64,000 bases of DNA from Phorcus lineatus. Its lineage: Eukaryota > Mollusca > Gastropoda > Trochida > Trochidae. Numbering within the stretch: the first letter of the stretch is position 1; the number at the start of each line of letters is the position of its first letter. The stretch lies in contig OV121096.1 of the NCBI GenBank assembly GCA_921293015.1, forward strand, positions 21,587,729 to 21,651,728, read 5' to 3'. Of this stretch, positions 48,201-59,641 are shown in pieces. The position numbers and the translations under genes are program-made. The notes under the pieces are model-generated. The model made no database searches and was not told the origin of the DNA. It saw only the letters and a program-made list of their open reading frames with translations.

Positions 48201-51200
48201 GTATTGTCTCAACCTTTAAAAGACATGTAACAAATAATGCTCGGGGGAGACGAAAAAGCTTTTTCTTTCAAGTTAAATATTCTGTAGCGAATGATAATTC
48301 AACACTGACAGATTGCGCTTCAACTTTTGATGAATATGTCTAAGTTCACTGATGAGAATTATCTGAACAGTAATGAAAATGCTTGTAAGGCAAAGAAGAC
48401 GTTCTGAAAAATTGATAAGGTTAGAATATGTAGGCTCATTGTAAAAAATAGTTAAAATGGAAAATACCAAGAGAACATTCCATGAAACTGAAATGTAACG
48501 ATATCATCTCCCTTCAGAAGACGCATAAGTCATTTCTGCACTTGTAAACTTTGTGGTTAACATTTTGGTTTACATTTTGGTCTTGAGATGCAAAATGATG
48601 TTTGTTACAATCAAAGTTAGTTGTGCAACAAGCGATGTTATTTAACTATGCATTCTTTTTGATTTTTAACTATTGACAAGACGTAGTTTTATCCACATGT
48701 AAGATGCGCAAAACCTCTTATAAATGGGAGAGGTCAAACAGAGATATTTGACGAAGAAGTGCCCATTAGTGGATTATGAAAGAACAGTGGTAAACACCAT
48801 CTTCTCCCTTCTCATCTTTAAGTTTGCTTTAAGTCTGCTTTAAGTTTGCTTTAAGTCTGCTCATCCGCCAAAATTCATGTTGATTTTGAATGAACAATAA
48901 TTGCAGGTTTTACGGAAATGATAACTGTACATGATTATCTATCCTGCGTACATGAATCCGCTCAGCTCCTTCCTTATACCCTGATCTCTTTCGGGCTGAT
49001 CTCATTCAACTTCAGCAATGAGTCTAACCCTACCTTTCGAAAAGGAGAATTTGCGTTATAAGCTAATCATATGATGATACATTGTTGTCTGAGGTTGTCT
49101 GTCCTTGTTGACTGGTTCTCACACCACCCACTGACTATCTTCCTCCGTAATGATTTATAACCATATGACCATCTGCACAGCAACACCCTATAATCAGCTG
49201 TGAATAATGAATTATCAGATCCAAAATGAGATTGAAGACCTACATGGTTACGTTTATGTCCCACCACATTGATTCATTCTATCCAAATTGTAAAGTAGAC
49301 ATTATGTCTGCGGCTGATTCAAGAACAAGATTAACGGATCATTCGTTGTCTGGTGGACCATCTTAAAATGGACACATTTTTGTTCGGAAGAAACATCCTT
49401 GCGACGGCGTTAAGGCGGTATTACGCTTCGCACCGGACATAATCGTTTCATCATAATTATAGACTATTCATCATCGTCTTTTATTGGCTGCTATTAGTGT
49501 TGTTGTTGTTGACACTAAGGTCTCTAGGTGGTCTAAAGGTAATCTTTAAATAACATCCAAGAATCATCCGAAAGGATTTCTAGAAAATATAAATTTGAAT
49601 GTCGAAAATTATATGATACTTAAAACGGCAGAAATTAATATGTCTATTAAGCACCATAAATTGATGTTAATTGACACAAGACATAAAACTACCTCTCTAA
49701 TCAAACCTTGAATTTATCTCTATTCTCTTTTTGTATGGAACTATATTTTACAAGTTGATTTTTGTATCCATGTTTGTTGTAAATCTTTTTTTTTTTATCA
49801 AATAAAGGGTACTGTGGAGCCTACGTACTCTGTAAAGCATTTGTAATGTGTTTGATATTAGTCAGGCACCGTACTCTGTAAAGCATTTGTAATGTGTTTG
49901 ATATTAGTCAGGCATAAGAAAGATTGATTCAAATAAGCTTCGGTGAAAAATTCCCGACATAGCAAAGGTACCAAAATATCCCCCTCTATACTTGAGGTAA
50001 AGTAAAGAAACTCACATTTCGACTTTGCTGTACTCGAAGTATTACTTTGGTAAGTATATGACATATGTGTTAGGTATGAGATAGGTTTCATACATCTAAT
50101 ACTAATTAAAGCGCCAGTAGCACGTTTATTACCTATCCAAAATTATTCAACGGTTTTCACACAAAAGTGACCTCCAGTGATTTTCGCTTTATACTTGTTT
50201 ATTTCTTCAACGACCACGTATGATCGGCCTGAGTAAAGATGTGTTTTATCCCTCACTTTTGGCATAAACTAGTTTTATTGAGGAACAGCTGAAAAGGTAT
50301 TGTTTAAAAAAAACGGGACTGCACTTTTAAAGAGAGGAAGCATTATATACTTTGTTAGCGTAATCATGAAAACATGAAGGTTAATATCTTATAAGTGTTA
50401 GCTAGCTTAGTCAGGTCATGACGCGGAATATGATAAAACCATAACAAGATCACTGATAATAAATCGAGTAGTGTAACCAATACAGCGTTGATATAGTAAA
50501 CATTGTAAAACAGTATGTAAGTTAAATTGAACATTTTCCCAGCAATATTCATCTATTAATATATAGAATTATCAATAGATACAAAGAATCATATTTGAAG
50601 GGCATATATTGTTTTAAGAAAAAAAGATTGTAATTTTCAATGAAGCTCTTGATTCTTACCTCAAAAACCAGAAGAGCGAGAATAGTTATACTGGCCAGAT
50701 GGAACGCATGCGCGATGTCATCTTCAACTCGATGGTCCATGGAATAATCGTGCATATCCGGTACGTATGCTGTTCCACCTGAAGTGTTTGTGAATATTTT
50801 CACCGTATAGCTCTGATGTCGGGGATATTCCTGTTCACTCACCCTCTTAAAACGTGTAACGTTTCTCCTAATGAACACATTCTCTGTATGCTCGCTGACA
50901 TTGGACGTCCTATCTTTCCATGTTATATTCGATTGTAAAAGTTTCTCAAAAATCGTATGCATATTGGAGTTGTCAAAATCTTTCACATTCTCTGGGTACT
51001 TCCTGGATAGTTCCAGCACGAACTGGTCAATCATTCCCTGAGAATTTTCCAGTGTATCTGAAATGGAAATTTAGATTTAAGATTAACCATAAATTGCTCC
51101 TAGTAGCAGCAAACCCTTTATGATAACATAATCAACATATATTAACAATGAGGTTACAATTGTCATCATTTGCATAAATACAAATTTGTTCTTGATGAAG

Positions 51201-51904
51201 GCTAAATATAAATTTAACACGATATCAGTACGTTCCAAAAATATAACCTAAAGTATATAGCATATCTATAAACGTTCAATATCAATATTCTTATTTAAAG
51301 ATTTCTCACTTTGATATAAATGCAAAATACCAATCATATCTTTAGATTTGTTCATTTACTGTAAAGGTCAATGCTAACAAGAAAATTTCTCTCTACCATC
51401 ACCTGAAAGCAACTTACTTAAAATTATGAAATATTTATATCAGATCACTAATTTCGTTTTAATGCTCAAAGTATAATTAATGATAAACGTCTAATGTGAA
51501 CGAAAATGTGAAATGAATTTCTTATGGAATGATAAACCTGAAATTTCAGATAAATGCTCACATATCCAAACTACTCTGAGTACTGAATGTTTCAAGAATA
51601 GAACTTTCTACCACAGATTTCTACGGCAAAGAAGGCAGGTTGAAGATAAAGTAACAATATCAAGTAAATAAATAATTCAAAAATAAGGAATGAGTAAATA
51701 ATTCTTTAAAAACATAGTCAACAAACTCATTTAATGAAATGAATTCAGGAATTGCTTATATCTAGTTACCAAAACAGTAAATGAAACTACCAACATAACC
51801 TTTGTGTACGATTGATGATGTGTATGAAGGAATGATTAAATAATTCTTTCGGAACTTCAGAACAGTCAAAAAGGCATTTACCAAATGGAACTCAGAATTG
51901 CTTT

Positions 51905-51961
<57 letters not shown>

Positions 51962-54900
51962 GTGTGTGTGTAGGTGTGTGTGTGTGTGTAAAATCTTAGT
52001 ACCTTGCTTCAAAACGCCATGATAAAATTTGAGACAAATATCGTGTGATCAGAACAATTAACGTTTATATTAGTCTTCTACAATCTTTGAAAAACAATAA
52101 AATGCATTCTGCATTTTTTCACATTATCTATAACTCCATGTAATTAATGCATATCATATCTGCATCTATTCATCAATATACGAATAATAATTATTCCCAT
52201 CTATAGAGTAAAAGAATACTAATTCTGTCATGAAAACAAGTCTTAAGGTCTAAGAACTAATTCGGTTATGGTTGGCAAACTTTCTGCGCAACAAGGCATG
52301 TCAAAATGGTTCATGAGAAATGCAAAGATACTTTGTAGGCCTGGATGATGGAAAATCTCCGCGTTCCCGTGAGGGTTTACAATGACACCATACCAAAATC
52401 AAAGCTGATGGGCCTGTCTGACTCCATGCTGTCCACTTACCAAACACAGGCTTAAAATGTCAGGCAGGGATTGTCAGACTTCTTGCGCATGCTGAATGGT
52501 GCCTCGATATATGAAAACCACTGCAAGTCAGTGCCCCTAGTCTTCAGTTGTTTGATCTCCAACATGATACATAATTTAGCTCCTGGTTTAGTTTTTACTG
52601 ACATTTATCAAAATATCAAGTTGCAGATCAAATCGTCGAGTAGATTACGGGTTGTGTATGTAAATATATAACATTATGTTGTTATATTTATAATATTTAT
52701 TATGATACAAAATGTTTTTGTTTTTGATATATCGGTTAGCTTTGCAAAAAGGCTCAGAATATTTCATTTAAAGATATATTGGTTAGAAGAAAATAAGACA
52801 GTGTTCTGCGGAATATATATATGTTCATTGGTGCCTTTTATATCTGTTTTCATTCCTTTATGTAACGTTGGTTTTTAAAATCACAAAATCATACTTGAAT
52901 AACAAGCTTGAACTCTGAAGGTTACCATCCTTATATCCATTATATTTTAGTTTCAGGAAATATCTCCGTAAATAATATTTTGTTATTGTGCTGGAAATAA
53001 ACGGTAGCTCGATGTCATATTTACTAGTCAGCACTATTGGATAACGTATGACGTCAATGCATCGACACCTTTAACTCTCAGTTCCCGATTTAGAGGTAAT
53101 ATTGAAAAACAGAACTATTCGGAGAAATTAAGAAAACCAAAAATAGGCAGAAGGAAACAACCCTACTAGGCTAAAAGTGATCGAATTGATGTAATACATA
53201 TTTGTCAATAATCAAAGGAATTTTTATTTCACAGTTTCACTGAAAAAGGTCAACTTTGTCTCCTCAATGGTCTGTAATAATTGTAGCGTAAAACTAGATA
53301 TTCTAACACTCAAATTTTATCAAAATGCTTACTTATAACGCATAAAATTATTAGAGGTGAATAACACACTCATCAAAGAAAAAAACAAAATACAATTTAC
53401 ATATAAGCAAAATCACAGACGTATTAATCTACAGAAAAATGTGGAGGTTTCAACTTCTCAAATTACCCTTTCTCGCCATTTATTCACGGATATTAATCTC
53501 ATCTTTAAATATCAAACCTAAGCCCCGTCACTTTGATTAACAGTTAGTTAGCTAGTACAGAGACAGTTAGTTAGACAATAAAATTATGCTTGTCAATATT
53601 CAAGTATGAAGGTCTTTAAACTTTACAATAATGATAGAGAAAGCCAGTTCGTCAGAGAGAACAATATTGAACCCCCTATAAAAATAATCCTGAGAAAAAT
53701 TGACATTTGATTTCCAAATTCTAACTTTCAAACTTGCTACTGTGACAATTTTTTGAGAATGCTATCGCCTTCATTCAATTTCCAGATATTGAAGAACGGA
53801 GTTATTTGCGTAAAATCCTTAATTGTTTACCTTATTTATAAAGTATAACATGGAACATGATGGTTGACAAGGTCAATTATAAATAGAGTTTGTTAAACAC
53901 ATTAAACTGAATATCTAATTATTCATTCAGATTCCAGAAGGTCTTCTTGACCTTTGACTTTAATTGACAACTTTAATTTTTATAATATCACTCATTCAGA
54001 CGAGGTGTCAATGAAATTCTGTACCTATGCGGTTTTTCATCTTCGTAACTAGTTTAAACAAAAGGAATTATTTTTCAAATTGAGTTTCACAGATGTGTGA
54101 ACAGTTGTCACATATGCTCGGCCATCCCAGGCATACTTGCAATTTCCTGCACCTCCATAATGGAATTAGCAGTAATGAAGTAATTTTTTACTACAAAGTT
54201 GAATAAAAAGGAAGGGTGGTCTAAATTTGTTTTTAGACCAGTACGAACAGTACCAATTGAGAAGGTATATATGGTCAGTTCTGGCGACTGAAGGTAAGTA
54301 TAATGTAGATATGGTCAGCTCCTTTTTCTGACCAAGTGTAAGCTGCAGTAATTACAAGGCACGAGAAAGTGTCGCCATCTAAATAAGTTATGAAGCAGTT
54401 AACTTGACGATGGATAAGACTTCTTTAAACCTCTGTCGGTTCTGCCGAGAATAGTGTCGACCAATTCACATGCAATTCATGACTTTGACGAAAGAAAGTG
54501 TGATGTATTAAATATTCACAGAAGTAATCAAATTGACAATCCGCCACACGCAATAACATGGACGACAAGAGGCTGTGTGAACTTAGAAGAAAATCTATCA
54601 TATTACCAAATGAAATTATATGGTCGTTTCTCATCGTACGAACCCCTAACTGAATTATGGTAGCACCTTGAAATGTATGCCAATGGTCGACTTGTAAAGA
54701 CGGTTTCAAATCATTGTTCCCTTTTATGAAGAAGTCCACGACAAAGGAATAAAGTAAGCATTTAATTGCTGACAAAAATGAATAATGAAACCAATGATAT
54801 TGATATTTCACAGTCATATAATTGTTGTGAACCATATTAGGAAAAATAACATAATGAATAAATTATTTGCCTCGTTTTTGCGAGTTTTCTTAAGCAAACA

Positions 54901-57900
54901 CGCTTCCAAACGCCACCATTGTGAGTTAATTTATTGTTTCTGTACCAGGTTGTCATAGTGAGATTAACGAAGAAAGGAATAGATTGTATAGCCTTGGTGA
55001 AAGAATGCTAACATCGATATAATCTGCTGCTTTATTTGATAGAAATAAGCCACTGGAAATCAGCGACGTCGGAAGAAAAGCGCGGTTTTAACCGTAACGA
55101 TTGATCCTTTTTTAGAAGTCACGGAAAGAACTTGCCTGCCATCGTAAATCACTTTCTTCACGGCTCAAGCCAAATATATAGTGCATACTTGCGTGGAAAC
55201 GAGCTCTAAGAAATGTTCCTGTTCGACTTTAAGAAATCCATTTGAAATGTATTGTTTTAAGGTGCTTTTAAATAAGCATAGCTAATATGAATGAACAAAA
55301 GGGAATATCTCCTTCAAATGTTTCCAAGCCAAAATATTACAGTATCTTGAAAAACTCTGTAGAAACACTTAATACAACTGCTTGGTTGGAACGACATATT
55401 CAATGAACAATAACATTTATACTCATAAGTGAGAGAAATATTCACACTATAACATAGGATTATCATTCCTTTAACTATGTCTGGGTTACTAGCATACAGC
55501 AGTGTCGTACAGGGGGCAACAATTGCCACAAGTCGGGCAATATCCGGTCAGGCGGAAGGCGATACCAATCGATAAAGAGACAAAACTAATCGATAACTCA
55601 AACCGAATTCCAAGATATGAACTCGAGGGGGGCTACAGATTCGAGAGCATTCATTCATCTAAGAGCATGATAGTGGTTTATTTCGGAAATTTTCAACCCG
55701 TCAATTCCCCAGGGACGGATTTAATTCGGTTGAGCGTCTTTACGGCGAGGTTCCTCCAACGTTGAAACGGAACTCATTCAGGGAAAAGAAACCGCTTCAT
55801 TGTTTATCAATACGAGTAGATAGTATGAAGCCTTAGTGTAACAGTAGTCAACAAAAGACTTATACTGTGCATAAGCAGATGATGTAACGGTGATATACGA
55901 TATCTAGTAACGGTTAGACATAACAAAAATGGATACGATAAAAAATGCACATAGGTAAGGATTTGATTACAAAACATTGATACACCTTTTACCAGCTTCA
56001 GAAAAAAGTACCTGTGGAAACGTCTGCGGCGTGAATATAATTATACCTGTGAATCGATCTTTCAGTTGAATCTACTTGAGAAAATTGTCCACCACTAGAC
56101 CTACATTTCTCATTGTCTTTTGTTATTTGATAACTACTACGCTATGACATTTCATTACAATAACAATTCCCAAACAATAAAAAATCAATGGCGATACCAG
56201 GCTTACAACAATGACACACATAAATCACCCACACGGAACTTTATAAAAGTTGGCTTTTGAACAAGTTTCCTCGATTCACAAATCCATCACTTGATGAAAC
56301 AACTATAGGACCTATAATAATGTCCTGGAAACATCTAACCTGAGTAAAGATTTCTCTTTCATCACCTTCTATTGAGCTGTAGTCATGCATATTGAGGCAA
56401 TATTGATCTTTGAGCACATTAAGGTTTAATTGGCCACTAAACAAACGTAACAATGATCGATGAGTTTATTACGATGGCGTTGCTCGTTTATATCAAGCTA
56501 AGTTAATGTCCGTACGAAAGAAAGGGTTATGCACTTGGGAAACATACTGTGCATAGAAAGTCCTGATTGCTTTTGTACTTACGCCTCAATAAAGTCAGAT
56601 GGGTTTGGAATCGTCGATTGATATATCAAAATAAGGTTTGAGTAGAAGAACTTCATAAGATGTCGTCATTCTTAATTTGAAGGAGGCAAGGAGGTTGCTA
56701 AACGAAATTCAGTGTCATACTGTTTTCATCAACAACATCAGTGATGGATGAGTCAGTTAACTTATATTATGTTATCAAAACATTACATCTTTTTCACGCT
56801 TTTGTTTTAAATGTGTTGTGCTAACCAGCTGCCTAATTTATTATGATAAGGTTGTTAGTTGATACGACTAGAATGTTTCCACAAGGTTTAATTTGCCGCA
56901 AAATTATCCCCTAAATTAGATTCAATTAGAAAAATGGAATATTAATTACAGTGAAGTGTTTTAACTCAAAAATAAATAACTGTTATTTTAAGAAAGTAAT
57001 TTTGATTTTTAGAAACTGATTTCTTCCAAAATAACATTTATAATAAATAATATGTTTATCAAGAAGATTGAAATCGACCCATGAAATGCCCTTTAGATGT
57101 TTACATTACCTCCTACACAGAAAAAAAGCATTACTGACTGGGGGCCATTAAGCCAATGACGTCATTGCCATGATTTAAACGAAACTCATTCCTGATGCTG
57201 ATAAAGCTCAGGGTTGTTCTGCACACAATAATTATGTATTTTCAAACAGTTCGTCAATACCGTCATGACATTACATTGCTAACATAAAGAAGGCTTATAG
57301 ACAAAAACTCGTGAATGATAAAATCTACAATGCATTTCTAACAATAATGACTACGGAGGTGTTCCAAGGCTGGCATTGTGAGACTTGTGCATTTGAGATT
57401 TTGATATATGACTTCTTTCTTCTAAAAAGTATCTTGTGTTTCTTTCAGTTAATGTCTCTCCACTATGTATATACTTTTACTCCTCCCATATCATCACAAT
57501 AATGAATAGTAATGATAACAAAAGTAAATATACCGAATATTAGATGGTCTTTTCATGGATTATTGAATAAGTCATATAAAACAAAATGGTGATTAATGCA
57601 TGAACATGTTTACTGAACATTCGTGTGTCTTTAATTGGATGTTTCATACGTTTGGGAGTGGAAGGTTATAATCTGGACAGTAGGGAACATACTATGAGAA
57701 TTCGATGGTACAAAGGTTGTCTAAAAATGTGAATGAGACAGGGACAGATTTAGACAAACATATTTTTAATGTCACCTTGCCTATAGCACCTAACACAGTT
57801 TGACCAAATGATGTTTGAAATACTTTAACAGCTGAGATAGTCAAATAAATAACATCCAAATAATTATAGATTCAGATTTATAGCTATGCATTTAGACACC

Positions 57901-59641
57901 TGGCTACGGGACGTTCTACTTTCATGCAATTAAAAAAACTACAGACAGAGAAAATAATTAAATAATCTAATTATTTAGTTGAAATGAAAAGCAGATATGG
58001 TTAAAATTCAGACAGAGCCATCTTGTTTGACACCTTGAAAGAGCGCATGTTTGTTGAATCAATGGAAAAATTGCAAAATAATATGTGAAACAACGTAACC
58101 GTTACCTTTAACCTTATGAAGGTCGAGAATTAGTTCGCCTAGAACAAGGGCACAATCTGTCACGCAAAAGAGGACGACTGTCAACAACATGTATTTGCTC
58201 TTAAGGATCTTCTCCCCATCTCTTCGCCACCTGAAAGAAATGAAAATGTTCTTTGTAAATATGAATGATATTATATATTATAGAACAAAGAGTTATCATT
58301 TAAAGGATCCCATGATGAAGGAACACTGAGCATCTTCACAGGCAGATAATGAGATTTTCATTAACATGAGTGGACATAAAAACCTATTGATGATTACCTT
58401 TGTACATATAGTTTATTTGATATATCATCAAGGCACATAATATAAAATGATATGATATATCGATGGATAGTTATCATGATTATGTACATCGAGCAATGAA
58501 TTAATATCACATAATTGCAATTAAAACAATGAAAAAAGTATGTCGGAAGAAACTTTTGATGAATAATGACTACAATATGAAAATAACAAAGGAACATGTC
58601 CAGTTGTAAATTTAGATTATATGAAGGACAACTTTGTACATTAGATTTATACCATATTATACAATATCTGAAATTCATGCTATAGTGTTGTAGACAGGAG
58701 AAAAGGGATATATACGATTTGACAAGCCACTCGTGTGAAAGGATTTTCAAAATGTAAGTATGACATGTTAAGACAGCTTAATATCTCAATATAGAAATTG
58801 ATCATGAGAGGGGAACATAACTCATTCATATGTCAGATATTGTACTTAGTATAAGCGTTAAAAGTGAATATCACTTGAACACAAGTTGAAATTCAATTTT
58901 CTCAACGTCATAATTTTTATCAGACAATTGGCTTGCACAATCTTATCACTGAGCATTTTTAAAACCAAAACATTTTAGAACACATCCTTGGTAAACTGTG
59001 AAAAAAGGCATGACATTAATTCATCGTTTCTTAATGAGCAGAGTTTAAAAGAGGCGGACAGATCAGATATAAATCTATTCTAGTTTGAAAAGCACTGTTC
59101 TAGGTGCACAAGAGCATTTTAATTTCATGGAAGAATCTGGGAACATTATTCAGAATAATAAACGGACGAAACAAAAATCAATTGAGCAAGAAGCTGGCAT
59201 CCTTTTTACCCTTCCACACCTGATCAATAGTTGGTTGCATCAGTTGCTAGTCCTTCGTGTTTCAAAATCACAACTACACTGAAAAAGGAGCATTCGTAGT
59301 CCAAATAGTCGCACATAATGCCTGGTTAATGGAATACAACATTAAGTGCTATGTAATCTGAATTTCAGCACAGTGCAGAGGTTTCAATTTCAATGTAAAA
59401 TATTCATAATCCCAAAGAACAAAATGTCGACACTATGAGCTCTGCAGGCTCCGAGCTATAGAACAAAACCAAATGAATCTATAACCTTGAAAAGATCTCA
59501 GATAATTGACATTGCCAAAGACAGAACTAACTACCAACTTGGCTCTACGTCTAGAAAATGAGATGACTTAACGTACTCCTCATCGTCATACTGGCATCGG
59601 CTTGCTTCAAGTTCCAGACTTATCGTGTCCCAGTCCTTCAT
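39829..59641 (-). CDS. HVCN1-like: Voltage-gated proton channel (Hv1/HVCN1 family), eight exons, 420 aa
   Basis: Eight minus-strand exons (59577-59641, 58106-58230, 50660-51057, 46390-46443, 44026-44164, 42295-42410, 40389-40482, 39829-40100) join with GT-AG sites and matching phases (2,1,0,0,1,0,1) into 420 codons plus stop. Hv channels are two-subunit voltage-sensor proteins that let protons leave cells. S1 has 'CVTDCALVLGELILDL' (residues 44-59; D47, E54 and D58 equal human D112, E119 and D123). S2 has 'AFHLASITILALLVFE' (181-196; H183 and E196 equal H140 and E153). S3 has 'FDAFIVIVSFVVDL' (D217, D228). S4 has 'LLPWRVIRVVN' (R254 and R257 equal R208 and R211). Changes: human R205 is L251, F150 is L193, H168 is R211 and H193 has no His. 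The S1-S2 loop is about 120 residues (usually around ten), and human Hv1 is 273 aa. Human numbering is from memory. Confidence 0.92.
40363..40388 (-). other. Read-through alternative end of exon 7
   Basis: If the GTGAGT donor after exon 7 is skipped, the frame adds 'SEFKHLHV' and stops at 40363-40365. That would give a protein of about 338 residues without the acidic tail. Whether this isoform exists cannot be told from DNA. Confidence 0.4.
40389..40482 (-). CDS. HVCN1-like: Proton channel exon 7: C-terminal helix
   Basis: After 'TTTTTATTGTAG' the exon reads 'AQCNALRKLCISEGVDEWRV' and 'EQLLRIDEYVA', leaving one base before a consensus GTGAGT donor. The phase fits exon 8 (A+AT, Asn). If the donor is not used, translation continues 'SEFKHLHV' to a TAA at 40363-40365, a short alternative end. 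The exon has no strong sequence match and rests on splice sites, phase and helix-like composition. Confidence 0.72.
40593..41027. mobile_element. TTAA-flanked MITE, copy 1 (channel intron 6)
   Basis: The ends are inverted repeats, 'AGAGCCACTCCGTGA' and 'TCACGGACTGGCTCT', and both flanks are TTAA (40589-40592 and 41028-41031). A second copy is at 63490-63955. The interior has no transposase. TTAA target duplication is typical of piggyBac-like transposons, so this may be a non-autonomous relative. The element ends only about 110 bp from exon 7's acceptor. Confidence 0.88.
41940..42115 (-). repeat. Inverted fragment related to the TTAA MITE
   Basis: 'TTACGTTTGAGTCACCGGCG' and 'GTCCGGTTTTCGATC' are the reverse complement, with changes, of the internal 'GATCGAAAACCGGACAGTGG' and 'AGTCAAACGTAA' part of the copy at 63490. 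That internal part is missing from copy 1 at 40593. The terminal repeats are not seen here. Confidence 0.55.
42295..42410 (-). CDS. HVCN1-like: Proton channel exon 6: post-S4 coiled-coil region
   Basis: The acceptor is 'CTTGTTCCTAG' and the donor AAG/GTAAGT. The frame continues from exon 5 (A+GT, Ser): 'SLVVAVKDHEHFRLKLVYSR', then 'KKKIQNSLRDAEVKLQIFK'. The pattern of a short hydrophobic end of S4, a Lys/Arg-rich helix and heptad-like hydrophobics corresponds to the start of the cytoplasmic coiled coil that pairs two subunits in known Hv channels. Confidence 0.88.
44026..44164 (-). CDS. HVCN1-like: Proton channel exon 5: S3 and S4
   Basis: The exon encodes 'VFDAFIVIVSFVVDLVFLNR' (S3), a short loop and 'FILAFLLPWRVIRVVN' (S4), ending AAC A/GTAAGT in phase 1. 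W253 and N260 match human W207 and N214. Two of the three S4 arginines are kept; the first is Leu followed by Pro. A second in-frame acceptor 15 bases upstream (after 'AATAAAG') would add 'VLNLQ'. The shorter form fits family spacing better. Confidence 0.92.
44165..46389 (-). other. Channel intron 4
   Basis: AT-rich sequence with a TA microsatellite at 45231-45290. I see no exon or recognised element in the rest. Confidence 0.6.
45231..45290. repeat. (TA)n microsatellite
   Basis: Near-pure TA run in the channel's intron 4. Confidence 0.95.
46390..46443 (-). CDS. HVCN1-like: Proton channel exon 4: S2-S3 linker, 18 codons
   Basis: A 54-bp exon between 'TCGGTTTCAG' and 'GTAAGTG' encodes 'TVLKAVCVGAPFCHRKLE'. 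It aligns without gaps to the human S2-S3 linker: K200 is K157 and E214 is E171. The pair corresponding to human H167-H168 is H210-R211, so the His reported to matter for pH-gradient sensing is replaced. It is phase 0 at both ends and too short for standard ORF listing. Confidence 0.9.
46455..46500. repeat. AAT/AAAT simple repeat next to exon 4
   Basis: 'AATGAATAATAAATAAATGA' and similar sequence lies about 12 bp upstream (on the gene's strand) of the exon 4 acceptor, within the region where the branch point would be expected. Confidence 0.8.
48820..48862. repeat. 12-bp tandem repeat, about four copies
   Basis: 'TTAAGTTTGCTT' and 'TAAGTCTGCTTT' alternate, giving a higher-order 24-bp period with a T/C difference. 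Confidence 0.85.
48946..49000. mobile_element. Half copy of the 5873-6176 MITE end
   Basis: 'TGAATCCGCTCAGCTCCTTC' and 'ATACCCTGATCTCTTTCGGG' match the right terminal region of the element at 5873-6176 (read on the other strand there, 'GAATCCGCTGATCGAGCTCC', 'TACCCTGATATCATTCGGG'). No opposite end is seen. Confidence 0.7.
49825..49916. repeat. Two-copy 46-bp tandem duplication
   Basis: 'GTACTCTGTAAAGCATTTGT' plus 'AATGTGTTTGATATTAGTCA' and 'GGCA' occur at 49825 and again at 49871 without visible differences over most of the unit, a recent event. Confidence 0.93.
50660..51057 (-). CDS. HVCN1-like: Proton channel exon 3: long S1-S2 loop and S2
   Basis: This 398-bp exon follows a 'CCATTTCAG' acceptor and ends GAG/GTAAGA. 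It encodes residues 64 (shared) to 196. The first roughly 115 residues are an unusually long, hydrophilic outside loop with four N-glycosylation sequons (N107 'NIT', N116 'NVS', N129 'NVT', N154 'NTS') and an 'RFKR' basic site at 132-135 of the furin type. The exon ends in S2, 'AFHLASITILALLVFE'. Typical animal Hv loops here are short, so the exon seems to have gained a domain. I do not recognise that domain. Confidence 0.92.
51058..58105 (-). other. Channel intron 2, about 7 kb
   Basis: This long AT-rich intron contains a TA/TG microsatellite at 51903-51990. Around 52330-52540 a GC-richer patch reads on the minus strand as fragments such as 'WFSYIEAPFSMRKKSDNPCL', perhaps a decayed transposon protein. 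Open frames at 54425-54835 (minus, 136 codons) and 55502-55765 (plus) have no recognised domain and no convincing splice context. Confidence 0.55.
51903..51990. repeat. (TA)n followed by (TG)n microsatellite
   Basis: TA dinucleotides run to about 51960 and then change to TGTGTG with one AGG interruption. Confidence 0.95.
58106..58230 (-). CDS. HVCN1-like: Proton channel exon 2: S1 with selectivity Asp
   Basis: The acceptor is 'TTTCTTTCAG' and the donor GTAACG. The exon encodes 'EWRRDGEKILKSKYMLLT' and then S1, 'VVLFCVTDCALVLGELILDL', very close to human S1. D47 aligns with D112, the residue known to set proton selectivity. The downstream 'HKVK' begins the extracellular loop. It ends in phase 1. 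Confidence 0.92.
59577..59641 (-). CDS. HVCN1-like: Proton channel exon 1: start and short N-terminus
   Basis: The ATG at 59639-59641 has an in-frame TAA upstream at 59660-59662, so the frame cannot extend further within this exon. It encodes the acidic 'MKDWDTISLELEASRCQYDD', then Glu and two bases before a GTACGT donor (phase 2). The N-terminus is much shorter than in human Hv1. This exon was placed by splice phase and the start codon rather than by similarity, so it is less certain than the membrane exons. Confidence 0.7.

Larger units (their letters stand above)
46444..50659 (-). other. Channel intron 3, about 4.2 kb
   Basis: It contains an AAT-rich tract at its 3' end, a 12-bp tandem repeat (48820-48862), a half copy of the 5873 MITE (48946-49000) and a 46-bp duplication (49825-49916). 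A plus-strand frame at 47875-48069 with 'YIPLMTIAGANGMGVFHYF' is unidentified. Confidence 0.6.

Noticed and set aside
54425-54835. 136-codon minus-strand frame in channel intron 2
   Set aside because: Part of the opposite strand is also open, no domain is recognised and no phase-compatible splice sites link it to the channel exons.
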